Positions 1 to 12,557 are shown, counted from the first letter of the stretch. The stretch: 64,000 bases of DNA from Brachionus manjavacas (GCA_019054805.1 JAHQIY010000034.1:310001-374000), one strand, 5' to 3'. The notes: generated by a model from the letters alone, not told the origin. A program made the numbers and translations.

Positions 1-270
1 CATCAATAACTAAATCAGTTCCCATCGGACAAAAAAGAAAGAGAGGCAGACCTACATTAGCAAAAAAAAGAATTTATTAGAGAATAATTTTTTTCAATAT
101 TTTTCAATTATATTTTTTAACACTCAATAATAATTTTTATGTACTAATTTTTAATTTACTTTATATAATTATAAGTAATAATAATTTTGACAATAAAAAA
201 TACCCAAAAAACTTTTGTTTTTACATCCAAATAATTAATAAAAAAATCCTTCTAATAATTATCCTTTAGT
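1..270 (+). mobile_element. 3' end of a transposase gene with AT-hook tail (fragment)
   Basis: The first 60 bases encode a basic AT-hook-like tail (PIGQKRKRGRPTLAK), the kind often found at the C-terminus of FLYWCH/MULE transposases. A second copy of the same tail and of the AT-rich sequence after it lies at 41,331-41,570, so this is an interspersed element cut by the window edge. The transposase body is not in the window. Family assignment is inference from the AT-hook and from the FLYWCH element at 13.4-14.5 kb. Confidence 0.5.
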
Positions 271-1180
271 TTTGCTAACAATATACAAAATAAGCTCTAA
301 ATGAAATGAAAAATTCGAAGTACTTCAATTAGATAATGTTAAGAATGACACCCAAATGTTAAAGACGCATCTCTAAAAAAAGAAAGACCAGCCTAAAACC
401 GTAAGGTGCTTTAGAAACAAAAGTCCGAAATTGCCTTAGATTTTGCAGATGATGATTCTGATACGAATTTGAAGAAGAATATATTGATACAGAAGCATTC
501 GATTCAGAATGAATTAATTTAGATGTTCAAAGAATGTAAACTTATCCAATTTTATAATATTTTTACGGAAATTGAGGCAAAAGTATACATTGTTACGATC
601 AATGGTATTTTTTTAGAATTAAAGAATAACCTAGATGGTATCAGTTTTACCATGTTTAGTTCATCAACGAGCAGACTGCCTTTTACACGAAGAAAATGGT
701 ATATTAGAATCAAATGATTTCATTAGAATAAAATAAAAGTGATTTTATTAAAATAAAAAACATTGGAGTTGAACATTATTCTTGGAATCTTTATTTTAAT
801 TTTAAAATAAAAATATTGATACAGCGATTTTTCTATTAGGCTTTCTTTAAATTGAATAAACAATCTTTACTTGAAACAAAGTATTAATTTTGATAAAAAG
901 TCTTTTTGAATTTAAAATACTAAACCAAGTTAAGTTAGAAAATCAAGACGAAAACATTATCACGACGCTTTAACAGACGCGTCAGATATAAAGATGGAAG
1001 CAAGAGGCAAGATTTTTTTGGCGAAACAATAAGACAAACTTGTGCAAAAAAGTAATTTTCCCGACCAGAAAAAGTAATTATTTTTTTTTAAATTAGTCTT
1101 TTTCTCAGGCTTTAATTTATTTTAGGGTTTAAGTTTTTGACTCTGAGAAGAAACAAGTTACTGTTTTTTGTTTTTAGCAA
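271..1180. other. AT-rich stretch without a supported gene
   Basis: Between the transposon tail and the first CCDC66-like exon I see only AT-rich sequence. A 64-codon open frame at 523-717 has no recognisable motif, no splice context and a biased composition. Bases 300-500 contain stretches that look like decayed coding sequence, but every frame is interrupted. Confidence 0.5.
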
Positions 1181-2175
1181 TAAATTACAGTTTTCATTTG
1201 ATGTTCTCCTTTCTGGGCTGAAATCAAATGGATATCTTTTACTGTCATGAGATATTAGCCTTTGTTCTAATTCTCTTTTTTCTGATTCTTCTATTATATC
1301 CATAATTTTTAATATTCAACTAAAAAAAACTTAAAAGAATTTACCTCTTTCTTTTTGCCATTGAATTTTTTTCTTCTCGGTTAAACTCAACTTGCTAGGC
1401 ATTGCCGCTTCATTAAAATTTTCCTTTTGGGCTACATTGGGAACATTGGTCTGATAAAAACGCCTTGGTGACACACTTTTCAGTGCATCGTTATTCTCTT
1501 GTTGATTTAATTTTTCAAATAATTCTTTGTCTTGCTGCCATTTTATCTTCTTTTTTTCAGTTAAGCTTAGTCTATTACCAAAACCAGTTGTTTTTTCATT
1601 ATCTGGCAAAAATTTCTGATCCTGATATTCGTCTTGAATGGAGTTTGATGACTGAGGTTCAATATTTTCTATCATTAGATCTTTTTTTTTTAACATCGAT
1701 CTGGGCTTGCTTGAATAAGAGCTGATTTCCTGCTCTTGGTCACTATAATAATTCATATTATTTTTATTGTTCTGCTCTGTTGGCCTAAAAAGATTGTTAT
1801 TCGAACCTTTCTCATTGCTTTGGATTTGTTCTAAAAAAGCAGCGAGTTGGTTTGGCGACATTTTGACTCCGTTTTGGTTCAGAACATTGTAAATCAATTT
1901 GAGCTGATTTTCGTTTTGTAATTCATTGTGACGCGGCGAAGGCTTGACTTTGTCTACTTCACCGCTGATTCCCATTGATTTCTTGATTTCTTTTTTGTTC
2001 TTGGCATCTTTGGTGTTCACTTTCTTGGTGACATTTTTTTGTAAATCTTGAAATTATTTTTAAAGATCGTTTCGAACAATTTAAAAAATTTTTTTTGATT
2101 TTATAAAAAAAAATACCTACCATTTTTAAAATAGATTGAAGGCTTTCCATTGACAATTCTTGTTTCGAATTCCAT
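1181..2175 (-). CDS. CCDC66: CCDC66-like protein, N-terminal exons
   Basis: Three exons on the minus strand: 2175-2121, 2046-1345 and 1290 to about 1181. The two introns are about 74 and 54 bp, with GT-AG borders and matching phases. CCDC66 is a centriolar-satellite and ciliary microtubule protein in animals. The N-terminus (MEFETRIVNGKPSIYF) aligns with the start of vertebrate CCDC66 (an E-T-x-x-x-G-K pattern). A later NQLAAFLEQIQSN segment matches its LTQDQLQQIL region. Two copies of an LTEKKKI-x-WQ motif (about residues 178-190 and 238-250) match its KKAQWRKELDEQ helix. The third exon (ESEKREL...KRYPFDF) is charged and helical. It then either ends or splices on: the apparent intron 46-47 bp long after NEN would give an immediate stop. 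The vertebrate protein is about 950 residues, so the rest is missing, outside the window or lost. The identification comes from remembered family sequence, not a search. Confidence 0.6.
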
Positions 2176-2780
2176 TTTAACAAAAAGTTTTTTTAATTAG
2201 TCCAGTGATATTTATAAAAAATAGTGAATTTAAAATTCTATAAAAATCGATGAAAATTAGGAAATTTTTGAGCAGAGTTATTTTTAATATTTAGAAAAAT
2301 AATTTTTATCACTATAGAAACCAACATTACCTTAGATGTTTCTCTGAAAATTTGGCTATTATCAAGGTTTTAGTTTTTTATTTTCGCCGATTCCGATTTA
2401 GTCTTTTTGAACTAAATTTTAAAAGATTTATTTTACTCATTCAGTAGATGAAAAACTAAATTAGATTTTTGAAAAAAATAAAAAAAATGCATCCAAAATT
2501 GAAGATAAAAAATAAAGATTTTTGAAATTTAAAAAATTAGATCAAAAAATTGCTCATCAAAGTTAAAAGAAATCAAAATTCAGCCTCTTAACACATCAAA
2601 AAATTGATTTTTCTCATAATGGACTGTTTTAAATTAATTAAGATTGAAGTTAACTATAATGATTAAGTAATGTGCTTTTTTATTCCTTGGATAAAATAAC
2701 ATTTTTTTAGCTGAAATTTTTCATCACCCATCTAGTAGCATAGCAGGGTCAGATGACCATTTTTTTACCTAAAACTGAAG
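2176..2780. other. Upstream region of the CCDC66-like gene, no gene seen
   Basis: AT-rich sequence with long A and T runs; every frame is broken by stops. It should hold the promoter of the CCDC66-like gene, but I see no convincing element. Confidence 0.4.
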
Positions 2781-3688
2781 GGTCATTTCAGAGTTGGTCA
2801 AAAGTCAAAAATCAAAGTCATATTTGTCTTATTTAAATTTTACCCAAAGTCAAAATTAAATTTTATCATTTTTTTTATTTATAAAAGTCCAATTTTTGAT
2901 TTTGAGTGAAATATTTTAATAGTCAAAGTTAATCTTTAATTTGGCAATAAAATTTTGATTTTTTTTCAAATAATTAAATTACTTGTTATTTCTTTTAATT
3001 AAGAAAATTTTGATATTTTTTTTTAATTTGCTTGGTAATTAGAAGTGATTTATTCTTTAAATGAGAAAATAAGTTTAAAGTAAAATATAGTGCCTAATAG
3101 TGCCTTTTCTCTCACTTTTATTTATTGTCTAAAAAATTTCTTTGTATACCGGCATCTTCAGGACCAGTTTTTTGAGCGAGTTTTTTCATCTTCTGGTTGC
3201 ATCAACCGTCCTCATAGATCAAGGATGAACCCAAAAAATTATCAAAATGTAGCTTATAACAATTTTTAATTGAAGAATAACTATTTTAAATTATTTAATA
3301 TTACTTAATTTTTAAAAAAACTAAGAAAGATCAATATTCTTTTTATTTTATTTAAAAGCATAAATTGTGAAACGCAAATTAATTCAAAAATAATATTTAA
3401 AAAATCCAAGTCAACTTTCACGGATACCAAAAAGAGCCCTTCAATGGAAACCTCTAGGGCGACGTAGGATGACCAGCAGTAACATGGAGGTCAACAATCA
3501 CGAAAGAGCTCATCGAAATGGGAATTAAATGAGGAGGTAAGCAAGGGTAAAGGCAAAAGATCGACTTGAGTGGAAATCAAAAGTAATGACCCTATGCTCC
3601 ACAAGGAGTGAATAAGAAAAAAAAGTCAACTTTGACTTTTACAGACTTTTAAATAAATTTTTGACTTTTGCCCAACTCTGGGTCATTT
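2781..3688. mobile_element. hAT-type MITE with 8-bp target duplication
   Basis: The ends are inverted copies of CAGAGTTGG(T/G)CAAAAGTC at 2789 and 3680, with related AAAGTCAAA-rich subterminal sequence on both sides. The 8 bp outside each end are identical (GGTCATTT at 2781-2788 and 3681-3688), as expected for hAT insertion. The 892-bp body has no transposase frame, so the element is non-autonomous. A LINE fragment is nested inside at 3419-3622. Confidence 0.85.
3408..3633 (+). mobile_element. 5'-truncated LINE (family A) nested in the hAT MITE
   Basis: Bases 3419-3622 are the last ~200 bp of the LINE whose longer copy lies at 24.2-25.5 kb: RIPKRALQW, then a basic GRRR stretch, EMGI, VKAKDRLEWK-like codons and a short A-rich tail. 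Identical 11-bp duplications (AAGTCAACTTT at 3408-3418 and 3623-3633) flank it, so this is a complete, very short retrotransposition event. In-frame stops show that it is dead. Confidence 0.8.
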
Positions 3689-4319
3689 TTAAAATGTAAA
3701 AGTGTTAAGAAAAATTTAAAAAATTTCCCTTTTTAATAAAAGTTACCATTAAAGATGTAGATTCTTACTAATTGACTTCAGACGAAAACTTCTTTTATGA
3801 TATCGAATAACCTGAAGAGCTTTTCGATTAATTCGAATCACGTGTTTCTCTTTCTTCTAGAAAAAAAGGAAAAATTTTAACTTAACATTTGTTTTGCTTT
3901 GATTTTTATCAAACAAGGTAATTTACTTCTATGATTGGAATGATTAAAAATCTCAAAAGATTAAATTTTGAAAAATTTTCAAAGTTTTTTTTCAGATTAT
4001 AATAAATTTTTTAAATTGAAAACTTTAAATAATTATTTAAAAATTTGAATCAAAATTAACTTACTTTTAGAAAGCATAAAAACTGCACAGGATTAGAATG
4101 ATACAAGATGTGTATTACTTGCTTTTGAAAATTTTATTCAAAATTATTTTTATAAAATTAATACAAATTTCTCTAGAGAATAAAATTAATTATTTAAAAA
4201 AAAAAAAAAATTGATAAAAAATAACTCCTCTATCACATTAGAATAGAAAAAAAAATTATCGAATTATTATTGTTAATTAAATAAAATTTAGCTTTTGATT
4301 TTATTGAAAAATTCCTAAA
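3689..4319. other. AT-rich spacer downstream of the Hook gene
   Basis: No gene is supported. Around 3750-3870 the plus strand shows short acidic runs broken by stops (EELFD, ESRVSLSS), possibly old coding debris. At 4300-4305 a TTTATT (AATAAA on the minus strand) lies about 15 bp beyond the Hook stop codon and is the likely polyadenylation signal. Confidence 0.4.
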
Positions 4320-7300
4320 TTAATTTCCTGCTAGGCGACGATTGCCTCCATTAGATGATGAAGTTACGGCACGCTGTTGACTCAAAAAAGAATTGCCTAT
4401 TAAACCTATTCTTTCATCGGTATTACGACGATTTAGGCTTGCTCCAAGTTTATACCAAGCTGATGCAATCAACTGTTCTTCCTGTTCTCGGCTACCTTTT
4501 ATTCTTTCATTGTCTCTCTTTAAAGAAAGTATAGTTAGAAAAAAATATGATTTTGATAAAATTGTCTTCAATAGATAAAAATAGAAAAATTAAAAAAATA
4601 AATTTTTGAACTGAAAATAAAAGAATTTATGTATTTAAATTTATGACCAAGTAGCAAATATGATACTTGGTCAACTGGCTAAAGTATTTAAAAACTGGTC
4701 CACTAAGACCTTTAAGTTAACTTTAACTTGTTGTTGCAACAATATTCATGAAGCATTGTCGGTGATCAATTTTTATCAAACAGAATTGTTAATTGGAATC
4801 AAGTATCTCCTAATGTTTTCTTTAGAAAATATTTGAAGGAAACAAAAAAGAAAAATTTATAAACAGTGAAAGCTTCTAGATAGAAATGTGTGTAAACCAG
4901 TAGTTGCGTTTTCTTAATAATGTTATTATTATTATTATTTTTATTATTATTACCATTAATTGTTTTATTTGTTTTTCTTTGTCAATGATCTGATTTTTTA
5001 GATATTGTATTTCATTGATTCCATTCGAATTTCTTGGATCTAAAGATTTTATCACAATTTTAGCTTTTTCTAGATAGACGCGATATTTTTCATTTAGATC
5101 AATTATTTCTTTTTCTTTAGCATTGAGTTCCTTTTCTTTCTGATCTCTCAATTCATCCTTTTCGGATTCTAATCATTAATGTTTTAAAATCCGGCCAAAA
5201 AAAATTTTGAAAATAAAATTTTACTCAAGCTTTCAATTAATTCTTCCATATTTTTAATTGATGTTTCATGATCCTTAGATTTTTTTCCAAAATTTAATTG
5301 CAATTGATTTAACTTGGACCTCAATTCAACAATTTGATCGTCTTTTGACTTTATGACAATATCATTTTGATTCGAACTGTTCTCCATCAGTTCTGTTTCT
5401 TTTTTTTGCAAAATATTCATTTGAAATTCAAGTTCAAATTTTTCTTTTTGCATTTCGTTTAGTCTCATTTGCAGATTTTCATTCCTTGATTTCTCATCTT
5501 CGAATTGATTCTGAATCAAAAGAATTCTTTCGTCATTGATTTCATTTTGAATGTTTTTTAGAAGCTTATTTTCATGGTACAATCGAACAATTTTTTCCCT
5601 AGAAATTTAATCTTTAAAATCAATAAATAATCAATTATACTATGAAATTATTTTTCCTTTTTTATCAAAAAATGGTAGATTATCAATATTTTGGATAAAT
5701 TTAGTGCTAAATAATCAAAAGTTTTTTTTTTGAATTTAAAAAAAAAATCTCACAGAAACAATTAAAATTAAAACTTCATTTTAAACTTTATTCATTCAGT
5801 TGTTTAAATAATAAATTCTATCACAAAAGTTTTAAAAAAAAATTAATTAATTTAATTATTAAATTTAATCTAAAAATTTGAATGATTTTAGACAAAGAAA
5901 AAAATTGCTGATTGCTAAAATTTGCGTTAATTGAAAAGAAAAAATCTATTTTACCAAAATTTACTTTATTTGACATAGATAATAAATATTCTTTTAAGAA
6001 TTGAAAAAAAGACTACAACTTCAGACATTTTAAATTTGATACGATTGTTTGTTCAGATTTATTAAATTTTTTAAAAATATTTTTATTTTTTATTGTTTTT
6101 TTGATGTTTTTTAAATTATCTTTTCTTGAAGCTGTATTTTTTTAGCAATAAACAAAAAATTCTACGCTCTTCAGCAAGTTAAATGTTTTTTTAGAACAAC
6201 TCGGGACAAAAAAATTTCAGAATACCTCTGCTAGGGTGGCCATGACCCCAATTATGAGCCCTAAGGTCTTTCGGGGTCCTTTAATTACAAGGCCTTATTC
6301 AAAAATTAAGCGTTTGGTATCAAAAAACAGCTAGATTAATTTTATAAATTAACCTGAGTCACTTTCTTTAAAATCTTCCTTTTTTTTGGTTACAAACGCC
6401 ATAAAGATTTTTATTCTTTCATTCGGAATAATTTTTATTTTAAAGGTCTTCATCATTTTGAGAGTAATTTTTGCAATAATTTACATATTTGAAAATAAAA
6501 AATACTTTTAAAAATAAACATATTTACCACATAACTTTTTTTACTTTACAAAAAAATTTGTACTATATACTCCTCTCAGTTTTTTATAATTTCCTTTTAA
6601 ATAATTTCTGACATAATGTCTATTGCCTCTTAAAACTCAAATGTTCTTCTATCTCTGTAATTTTTCATTGTTTCTTTGATTTTTTATTATTATAATCATA
6701 TTATTTTTTTTGTTTATTATTAAATTAAATTCAATGTAAAATTTAAATAGAAAAAGTATTCTAAAATTTGAAGTCGTTTACTAAATATTCGTGTTGTGAA
6801 TTTTTTTTGAAAGCTGTAAATTCTAGTGCTTAAAAATTTTGATCAATTAAAAAAAAATTAAAGTATCGTGATAAACAAAAAAAAATTTTTTATTCAATCA
6901 ATAAAAAATAAATAATTATTTTTTCACTCAAATTTAAAAAAGAAAAATTTTAATCCTAAAAATTTCAATTTTTTATCACCAAATCTATCAAAAATATTCT
7001 GAATTATATGATATTGATATTTAACTCTAAATACAGCTATGTATTAATTAATATTTTGCCAAAAATGTGGGAATTTCTTAGTATCATAAAAGTGGTCTAG
7101 AAAAAATATTTCAATTTATTAAAAAAACAAATTACTTTATTTCATTTGATATATTGATTAATTCTATACTTGTAAATAAACCGTCCATTATTAAATTTTG
7201 ATCAATTTCAGCATTTAGAGCTTCAAGATTGTAGATTTTTATTTTCTGTGAATTTAAATTTTTAAATTACTTTTATTATCTTCTAAGATTTGTGTGTTGA

Positions 7301-10300
7301 TATTAAGCTGCTCGTACGAATGCTTTAAATTCTCAAATTCTGTGTACAATTTTTCCTTGTCTCTCAAAACTTTGTCAAAATTTTCTTGGGAATTTTGAAT
7401 TTCAAATTCAAGTTTTTTTTTATTCATCTCGCTGACCCAAACTTGCTCGTGCAATTCATTTGTTTGCTTTTTATACAGTTCGATCTGTGTCCTTAATGGA
7501 TTTATTTTTTTCACTTCCTTAAAAAAAATAAGAAAAAAATAAAATTTTTGATTTTTAAAATTCACTTCTTCCAGATGAAATATTTTTCCTAAATTTTCGC
7601 TATTTGCTTCTTCAAGGCACCTTATTTGTTGTCTCAGATCGCTCATGTCTTCCAATTTTATTTTGTAGTTCTCTATTGATGACTCGAGTTTGTCAGCTTT
7701 TTCACAGTTGTGTCTCAGGATGTCAATTTCGTCCCTCAGATTCTGATTTTCTTTTACAACCTGCTCAAATTTGACACAACGACTCATTAGATTTTCATTT
7801 TCGAATTTTGACTCTTCAAATAACAATCTAAATTTTTCTTTTTCTGATTCGAGTCTAAACAAATCTTCTCTTAGACTTTTCAGCGATTGCTGAAGGCTTA
7901 AATTTATGTTATAGTCATTAGTGTGATCATTGTTAATCAAATCTTCACGTTGAAGTTTGTCTTTTAGCTTTTCGATTTCAAAAATCATAGCCATCTTTTC
8001 CTCTTGTAATTCGGACACCTGTCTGTCAAGGGTCTTGCATTTTTGCTCGATGTCAATTTTTAACTCGTTTAGGCGATTTATTTCGCTCAGAGATTGTTTT
8101 AGCTGGTTATTCAGATCTTCGTTCATGTTCAAGTAGGAATTTTGGCTGATTGTGTTCAAAGTTTTGTTCTTTGACATAAGCTGTTAAATTTTTTATTAAA
8201 ATAGATACATTTTTAGTTAAAATTGAAAAAAAATACATCTTGAATTATGATTTTAATTGCATGCTGTAGATTTTCGTTCATTTCCATGATCACTTGAATG
8301 AATTCATTTTTGCGTTTACAGTTAACCGCACAGCCCAAAACCAGCTGCAATAAGTGTATTAAAAAATCTATTAGCATCACTTCATCATCACAATCTAAAT
8401 CACTTGAATTAAAAATCAGGTCCAGAGAAAATTAAATGGCATATACCAACTAAATTTGCATCAAAATTTAAGTCTTTTATTTCGGTGTTTAAAACCTAAT
8501 TTGGAAAGAAAATTTCAATAAAAATTTTTTTCAAATAAAAATAAAAATTAATTACTTCTAGATAATATTCCAAAAGCTTCTTATGAATGATTCTTAAATT
8601 CAATGACTTAATGAAAAAAGTTAACATTAGTGGATAAATTATTTTTTTAATGCTAGAAGCATCAAAGCGTGGAATCTGTGTATTTTGAGATTTTTTTACA
8701 CTTTTAATTAAAATGTTTTAGCAAAAATTTTGAATTTTTATCAAGATAATCAAGTTTTAAATTTTTTGTAAATTATTTCAAATTTTGTGTTTTAACTTAT
8801 GTAACCATTTTGGGACATCTGATACACTACAATTGTGTTGAAAAGGTAAGCCTATTAAAAAAAATTTTAAATCTTTTCTCAATCTTGCTATCAACCTCTT
8901 CATTGCAGAGAATATAAATTTAATTTAACTGAGGGTCTTTTCTAAAATGTGAACATCCACAATTTATACCCTACTTGTGAATGAAAAAAATTACTTGAAT
9001 TTGTTAACAATTTATTTTAATTATTTTGACAAAATAAAATACTTTTTAAATAAAAATAATAATTTGTCTTTTCCTTTTTCTTACCAACATTTTGTAGAAA
9101 AAATTTTTAAATTGAATTTTTCTCTCAAAAATATCGATTAAAAAAAAAAGCTTTATAATTATATAATTTAATCATGAATTAAAAAAAAATTTATTTAAAA
9201 TGGGGAAATGGCGTACCAAAATTTCGTCAAAATTTCAAAATTTCCTAAAAAAGATATCCAAAAAGCATAATGCACCGTTATTTTTATAGTTATTATTTTT
9301 AAAACATTTGTAAATTAGCTCTCATCTTGTCTTAATTAAAAGCCGGTGTTCTTCAAACTCATGGGTTTAAAAATTGATTCCATTCTCAGTGCTTAAAAGA
9401 TGTGTTTTAGTTTTTTCACTAACTATAAAATTTTTTGAACGAAAGCGAAAAAAATTTGATCTAATAATTAAAATAATTAATAAAATAAGCTTTAATTCTT
9501 TATGAAAATAAAATGATTATTAAAAATAATATAAATTTGATTATTTTTATTTTATTCGGTTTTGAAATAGTATACTATGAATTTTTCTAAAATATTTTTC
9601 AAAAATTATTTATCTTTTGATGCTTCTACATAAAAAATTGTAATTTTTATTATTCTTAAGATTTAACCGATGTAATATCGACGCTCTTGGAATACTTAGG
9701 TATCAAGCACTATTTTTTTTGAGTCCTAGTCTTAGAAAATTTAGATTTGACAAGTTGGGAAAAAATTTATTTGATTTTAGACTACTATTACAATTCAATA
9801 TAAAATTCATCACCAGCAAGTTTGGTAAAATTTACCTGACGTATCAAAAACATAATAAGTAAGATTCTGAATTTATTGTAAGAACAATTTAGATTTTACT
9901 TTCTTGTTACAAAAAAGATCTTCTTCAACCTTAATGCATTAGCATGGAAATAAAAATATTTCCAAACGAAAAATTTATTAATTATAATTTTTTTCTGATT
10001 TAAGGTTTAAAGGAAAAATAAAATTTTCTTCTAACTGATTCTTTTAAAATCTTTATTTTGAAAATTTAAAGAAATATTCACATTTAGGTATCCAAACCAT
10101 GGCATTGAATCAAATTTTTAATTTTTATAATTAAAATACAGCACAGATTTTCTACGAGGATTTGACGATATTTTACGAAAATTAACGTCATTTTACGTTG
10201 GAAAATGTAATTTTATGATAAAATTCGTAAAATTACTTTCAAAAAATTTTTACGTAAAACAACGCTAATTTACGTATAATTACCGATTCTCAAAATTTCC

Positions 10301-12557
10301 AAAAAGTCGCTAGATTACGGCTTTTTTATGCTTACGTTAGATAGAGCAAAAAAATGAACAATTTCATAAATAAGGCGAAATTTTATAAAATAAAGTAAAA
10401 TAAAAAAAAAAATTCCAAAATTTCTTATTTTTTAAATATTTTTAATAATTTTAATTTTTATAAATTATTCAACAGTTTGATCAATCCCTATCTCTTTGAA
10501 TAACAACCTTCATTGCCTTTTCAATCATATTAATTTAATAAATGTTAGCTTTATAATTTTTTTTTCTTTTTAAAATGGTTAAAATTGGTCTGAAATTTCC
10601 TTGGAGTTCCCTGAAATTCAAATATTGCTTTTGCTGCATTTTCTTCAGTTTTTATATTTTGTGTTTATATATCTTTAATTAGTTCTGGGTCATTTCTATT
10701 GAAGTTAGATGTTGTGATTTTATCTGTGTAAATTTTTAATGTTTAAAAGATTTAAAAGAAAAAAACACTTAATTAATAAAAAGATTTTATCCACATTTCA
10801 TACAATTTTTTTCACAATTTTTTTTAACAAATCTCTGAATTGTGTTTTGGGTCGTTATCCTGATGCTGTTTAAATACGGTGTCATATTTTTCCGTGATAA
10901 ATTTTAATAAGACACAGCCAATATATAAAATTTTTAATGGATTAATTAATTATTTATGAAAATTAATGCGATTTGTAAATCATTTTTTAATCTTTTTTTT
11001 TTAAATTGTAATTTTTATTTTTATGTTTCTTTTTAAATTTGCCTATGAGGCTTTAAAATTTTTAAAAATAAATAAATTCTTAAGCCAACAAAAAAAATAT
11101 ATCTTTTAAAAAAAAAAAATCCTTATAAAGATCTGAATTCATCGTTGTTTTAAAAAGTTATGAATTTTATTAGAAAAATCAAAGACTCAAAGTTAATTAA
11201 ATTAAATTTATAAAATAAAATTAGTTTATCTTTTTAATGAAATACAAACCGAAATATATATTTTGCTTTCAAATTTGGAAGAACAGAGTTTTGCTTCCGG
11301 TTTAGATGATGGAAACCTCAGTTAGTATCCTGCATTATCAGAGACGATAAGCTTTATTTATTAAAAAAATTTGAAAGAAAAGGCAATGATGGTTGTTATT
11401 CAAAGAGATGGAGATTGATGAAACTGCTCAAAAATATAATTATTAAATAAATTTAATATATTGCACGAATTTTTGCCTGAAAAAAATAATTTTTTACGTC
11501 ATTTTTACAAAATTACATATTAATAATTAATAATTTTATTAACGCGTAAAATATTTTTAAATAACAATAATATGCAATTTAAAAATTAAAATACTGAATT
11601 GTGGACAAAATAAAAACATCTTAGTTTTTTTTTGAAATTAATGTCAATTACATTTAAATAGAAGAAATTCCTTATAACATATCTCAAGATTAGGCCTTTG
11701 AAGCTAATACTAAAGGAAAAGGTAAAAGTTAGCTTCCTTTCTGTGGTTTTCGCTCCTTGGAGGATGCTAAAAAATGCCACGATAGGGAATTTGTTTTTTT
11801 TGTCCTTTAAAAAATATATTTTGTTTTTATTTTTATTTGTTCTATTTTGATAATTAGTACTATTTATTTCTAAAAAAATAATGAATAAAAAATTTTGTTC
11901 CAAATTCAGTATTTTAGTTTTTTTTGCAAAAAATAAACACAGATAATAATTATATGCCTTTTATTAAGATAAAATTACAAAATTTATCTTTTGTGAAAAA
12001 ATTAATCAAAAAATTGAAAAATCGAGTTTTGAATGGAAAAATGCAAAAAAGATTTTCTGACGATTTTTTGAGATAATTTATTTTTCTATACTGTTTAAAT
12101 AATTGTGAGAAATGTTTCTCTTGTAAAATTAAGATAAATCACATAATCTTAAGGTTAAAACAATCAAAAAAAATTTAATAATTGTATTCAAAAATCAATT
12201 TAATGCGCTAACTTTAAATTTAAACAAAACAATTTTTACCTCATTTTCTAAATTATTAATGCCATTTTTAATTGAATTTAGCCATTCGTTGCTAAAGTAA
12301 TTTGCATCACTTAAAATCAAAACTCAATTTTATGCTATACCATAAAAGAATTTTTATTAAGAGTCTTACATGTAATTTAAGCATTCAGCAATGATGATTC
12401 CATTCTTGACATCGTTGACATTTTCACATTTTTCAACAAGATGAAAAGTATCGATCTATCCATTTGAAACATTTTTTTACTAGAATAAAATTTAAAAAAG
12501 TTTTTTCCAAAATTTTACCCACGCCACGAGGCAGTTAAACAAGTTGGTTCTATCCAT
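4320..12557 (-). CDS. HOOK: Hook family dynein adaptor, complete 12-exon gene
   Basis: Hook proteins link cytoplasmic dynein to endosomes and other cargo: an N-terminal Hook domain binds dynein light intermediate chain, a central coiled coil dimerises and binds dynein-dynactin, and the C-terminus binds cargo. Exons (minus strand): 12557-12519, 12455-12370, 12309-12240, 8606-8556, 8495-8447, 8394-8237, 8180-7566, 7517-7271, 7220-7136, 5598-5225, 5168-4954, 4517-4320. All junctions are GT-AG, phases agree, and the sum is 2187 nt = 728 codons plus stop, the usual Hook length. Landmarks: MDRTNLFNCLVAW start; KCENVNDVKNG; LVLGCAVNC (residues 116-124) before IQDLMSK; then DEIDILRHNCEKADKLES; REKIVRL-type KEKIVRLYHENKLLKN; YLEKAKIVIKSLDP; and SAWYKLGASLNRR near the end. 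Small introns are 48-63 bp; large ones (8607-12239, 5599-7135) hold repeats. Separate confidence per exon is lowest for exons 4 and 9. Confidence 0.93.
5599..7135. other. Hook intron 9, mostly AT-rich
   Basis: About 1.5 kb without coding potential. At 6229-6295 a short less AT-rich island (GGGTGGCCATGACCCC followed by GGGGTCC) interrupts it; it resembles the end of a DNA transposon, but I found no partner end or target duplication. Confidence 0.4.
8607..12239. other. Hook intron 3 (3.6 kb)
   Basis: The intron separates exon 3 (NGINNLENE) from exon 4 (SLNLRIIHKK) in phase 0. It contains the inverted-repeat element at about 10,130-11,500. The remainder is AT-rich. A short frame at about 8,790-8,910 on the minus strand (42 codons) and an ORF at 11,586-11,903 have no supported homology. 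Confidence 0.6.
10130..11510. mobile_element. Foldback/MITE-like element with internal inverted repeat
   Basis: Arms of 50 bp at 10,473-10,522 and 11,377-11,426 are inverted copies with about 46 matching bases (TTTGAATAACAACCTTCATT-type sequence). Outside the left arm is a block of repeated TTTACG/CGTAAA words (10,145-10,290), also seen near the right end (11,490). A stretch around 11,130-11,185 recurs inverted at about 31,150-31,240, so this is a dispersed family. The exact outer ends and target duplication are not certain. Confidence 0.6.

Noticed and set aside
4921..4955. ATT-rich tract after Hook exon 11
   Set aside because: A simple repeat at the start of an intron; nothing further to support.
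6229..6295. Transposon end in Hook intron 9 (CTAGGGTGGCCATGACCCC)
   Set aside because: Looks hAT-like, but there is no inverted partner or target duplication.
8641..8675. Longer form of Hook exon 4 starting after ACACAG at 8,675 (IPRFDASSIKK...)
   Set aside because: It is open and fits by length, but the true upstream exons at 12.2-12.6 kb join in phase 0 to the shorter exon at 8,606 and match the family better.
8790..8910. 42-codon minus-strand frame (LPFQHNCSVSDVPKWLHKLK) as Hook N-terminus
   Set aside because: Superseded by MDRTNLFNCLVAW...KCENVNDVKNG at 12.4-12.6 kb, which has correct phase and family landmarks.
8926..8985. Possible pogo MITE end (AAATGTGAACATCC) in the Hook intron
   Set aside because: One short resemblance to the 36.7 kb element; no second end, no TA pair.
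11586..11903. 105-codon minus-strand frame
   Set aside because: Low-complexity K/N/F-rich translation of AT-rich intron sequence, no splice context.
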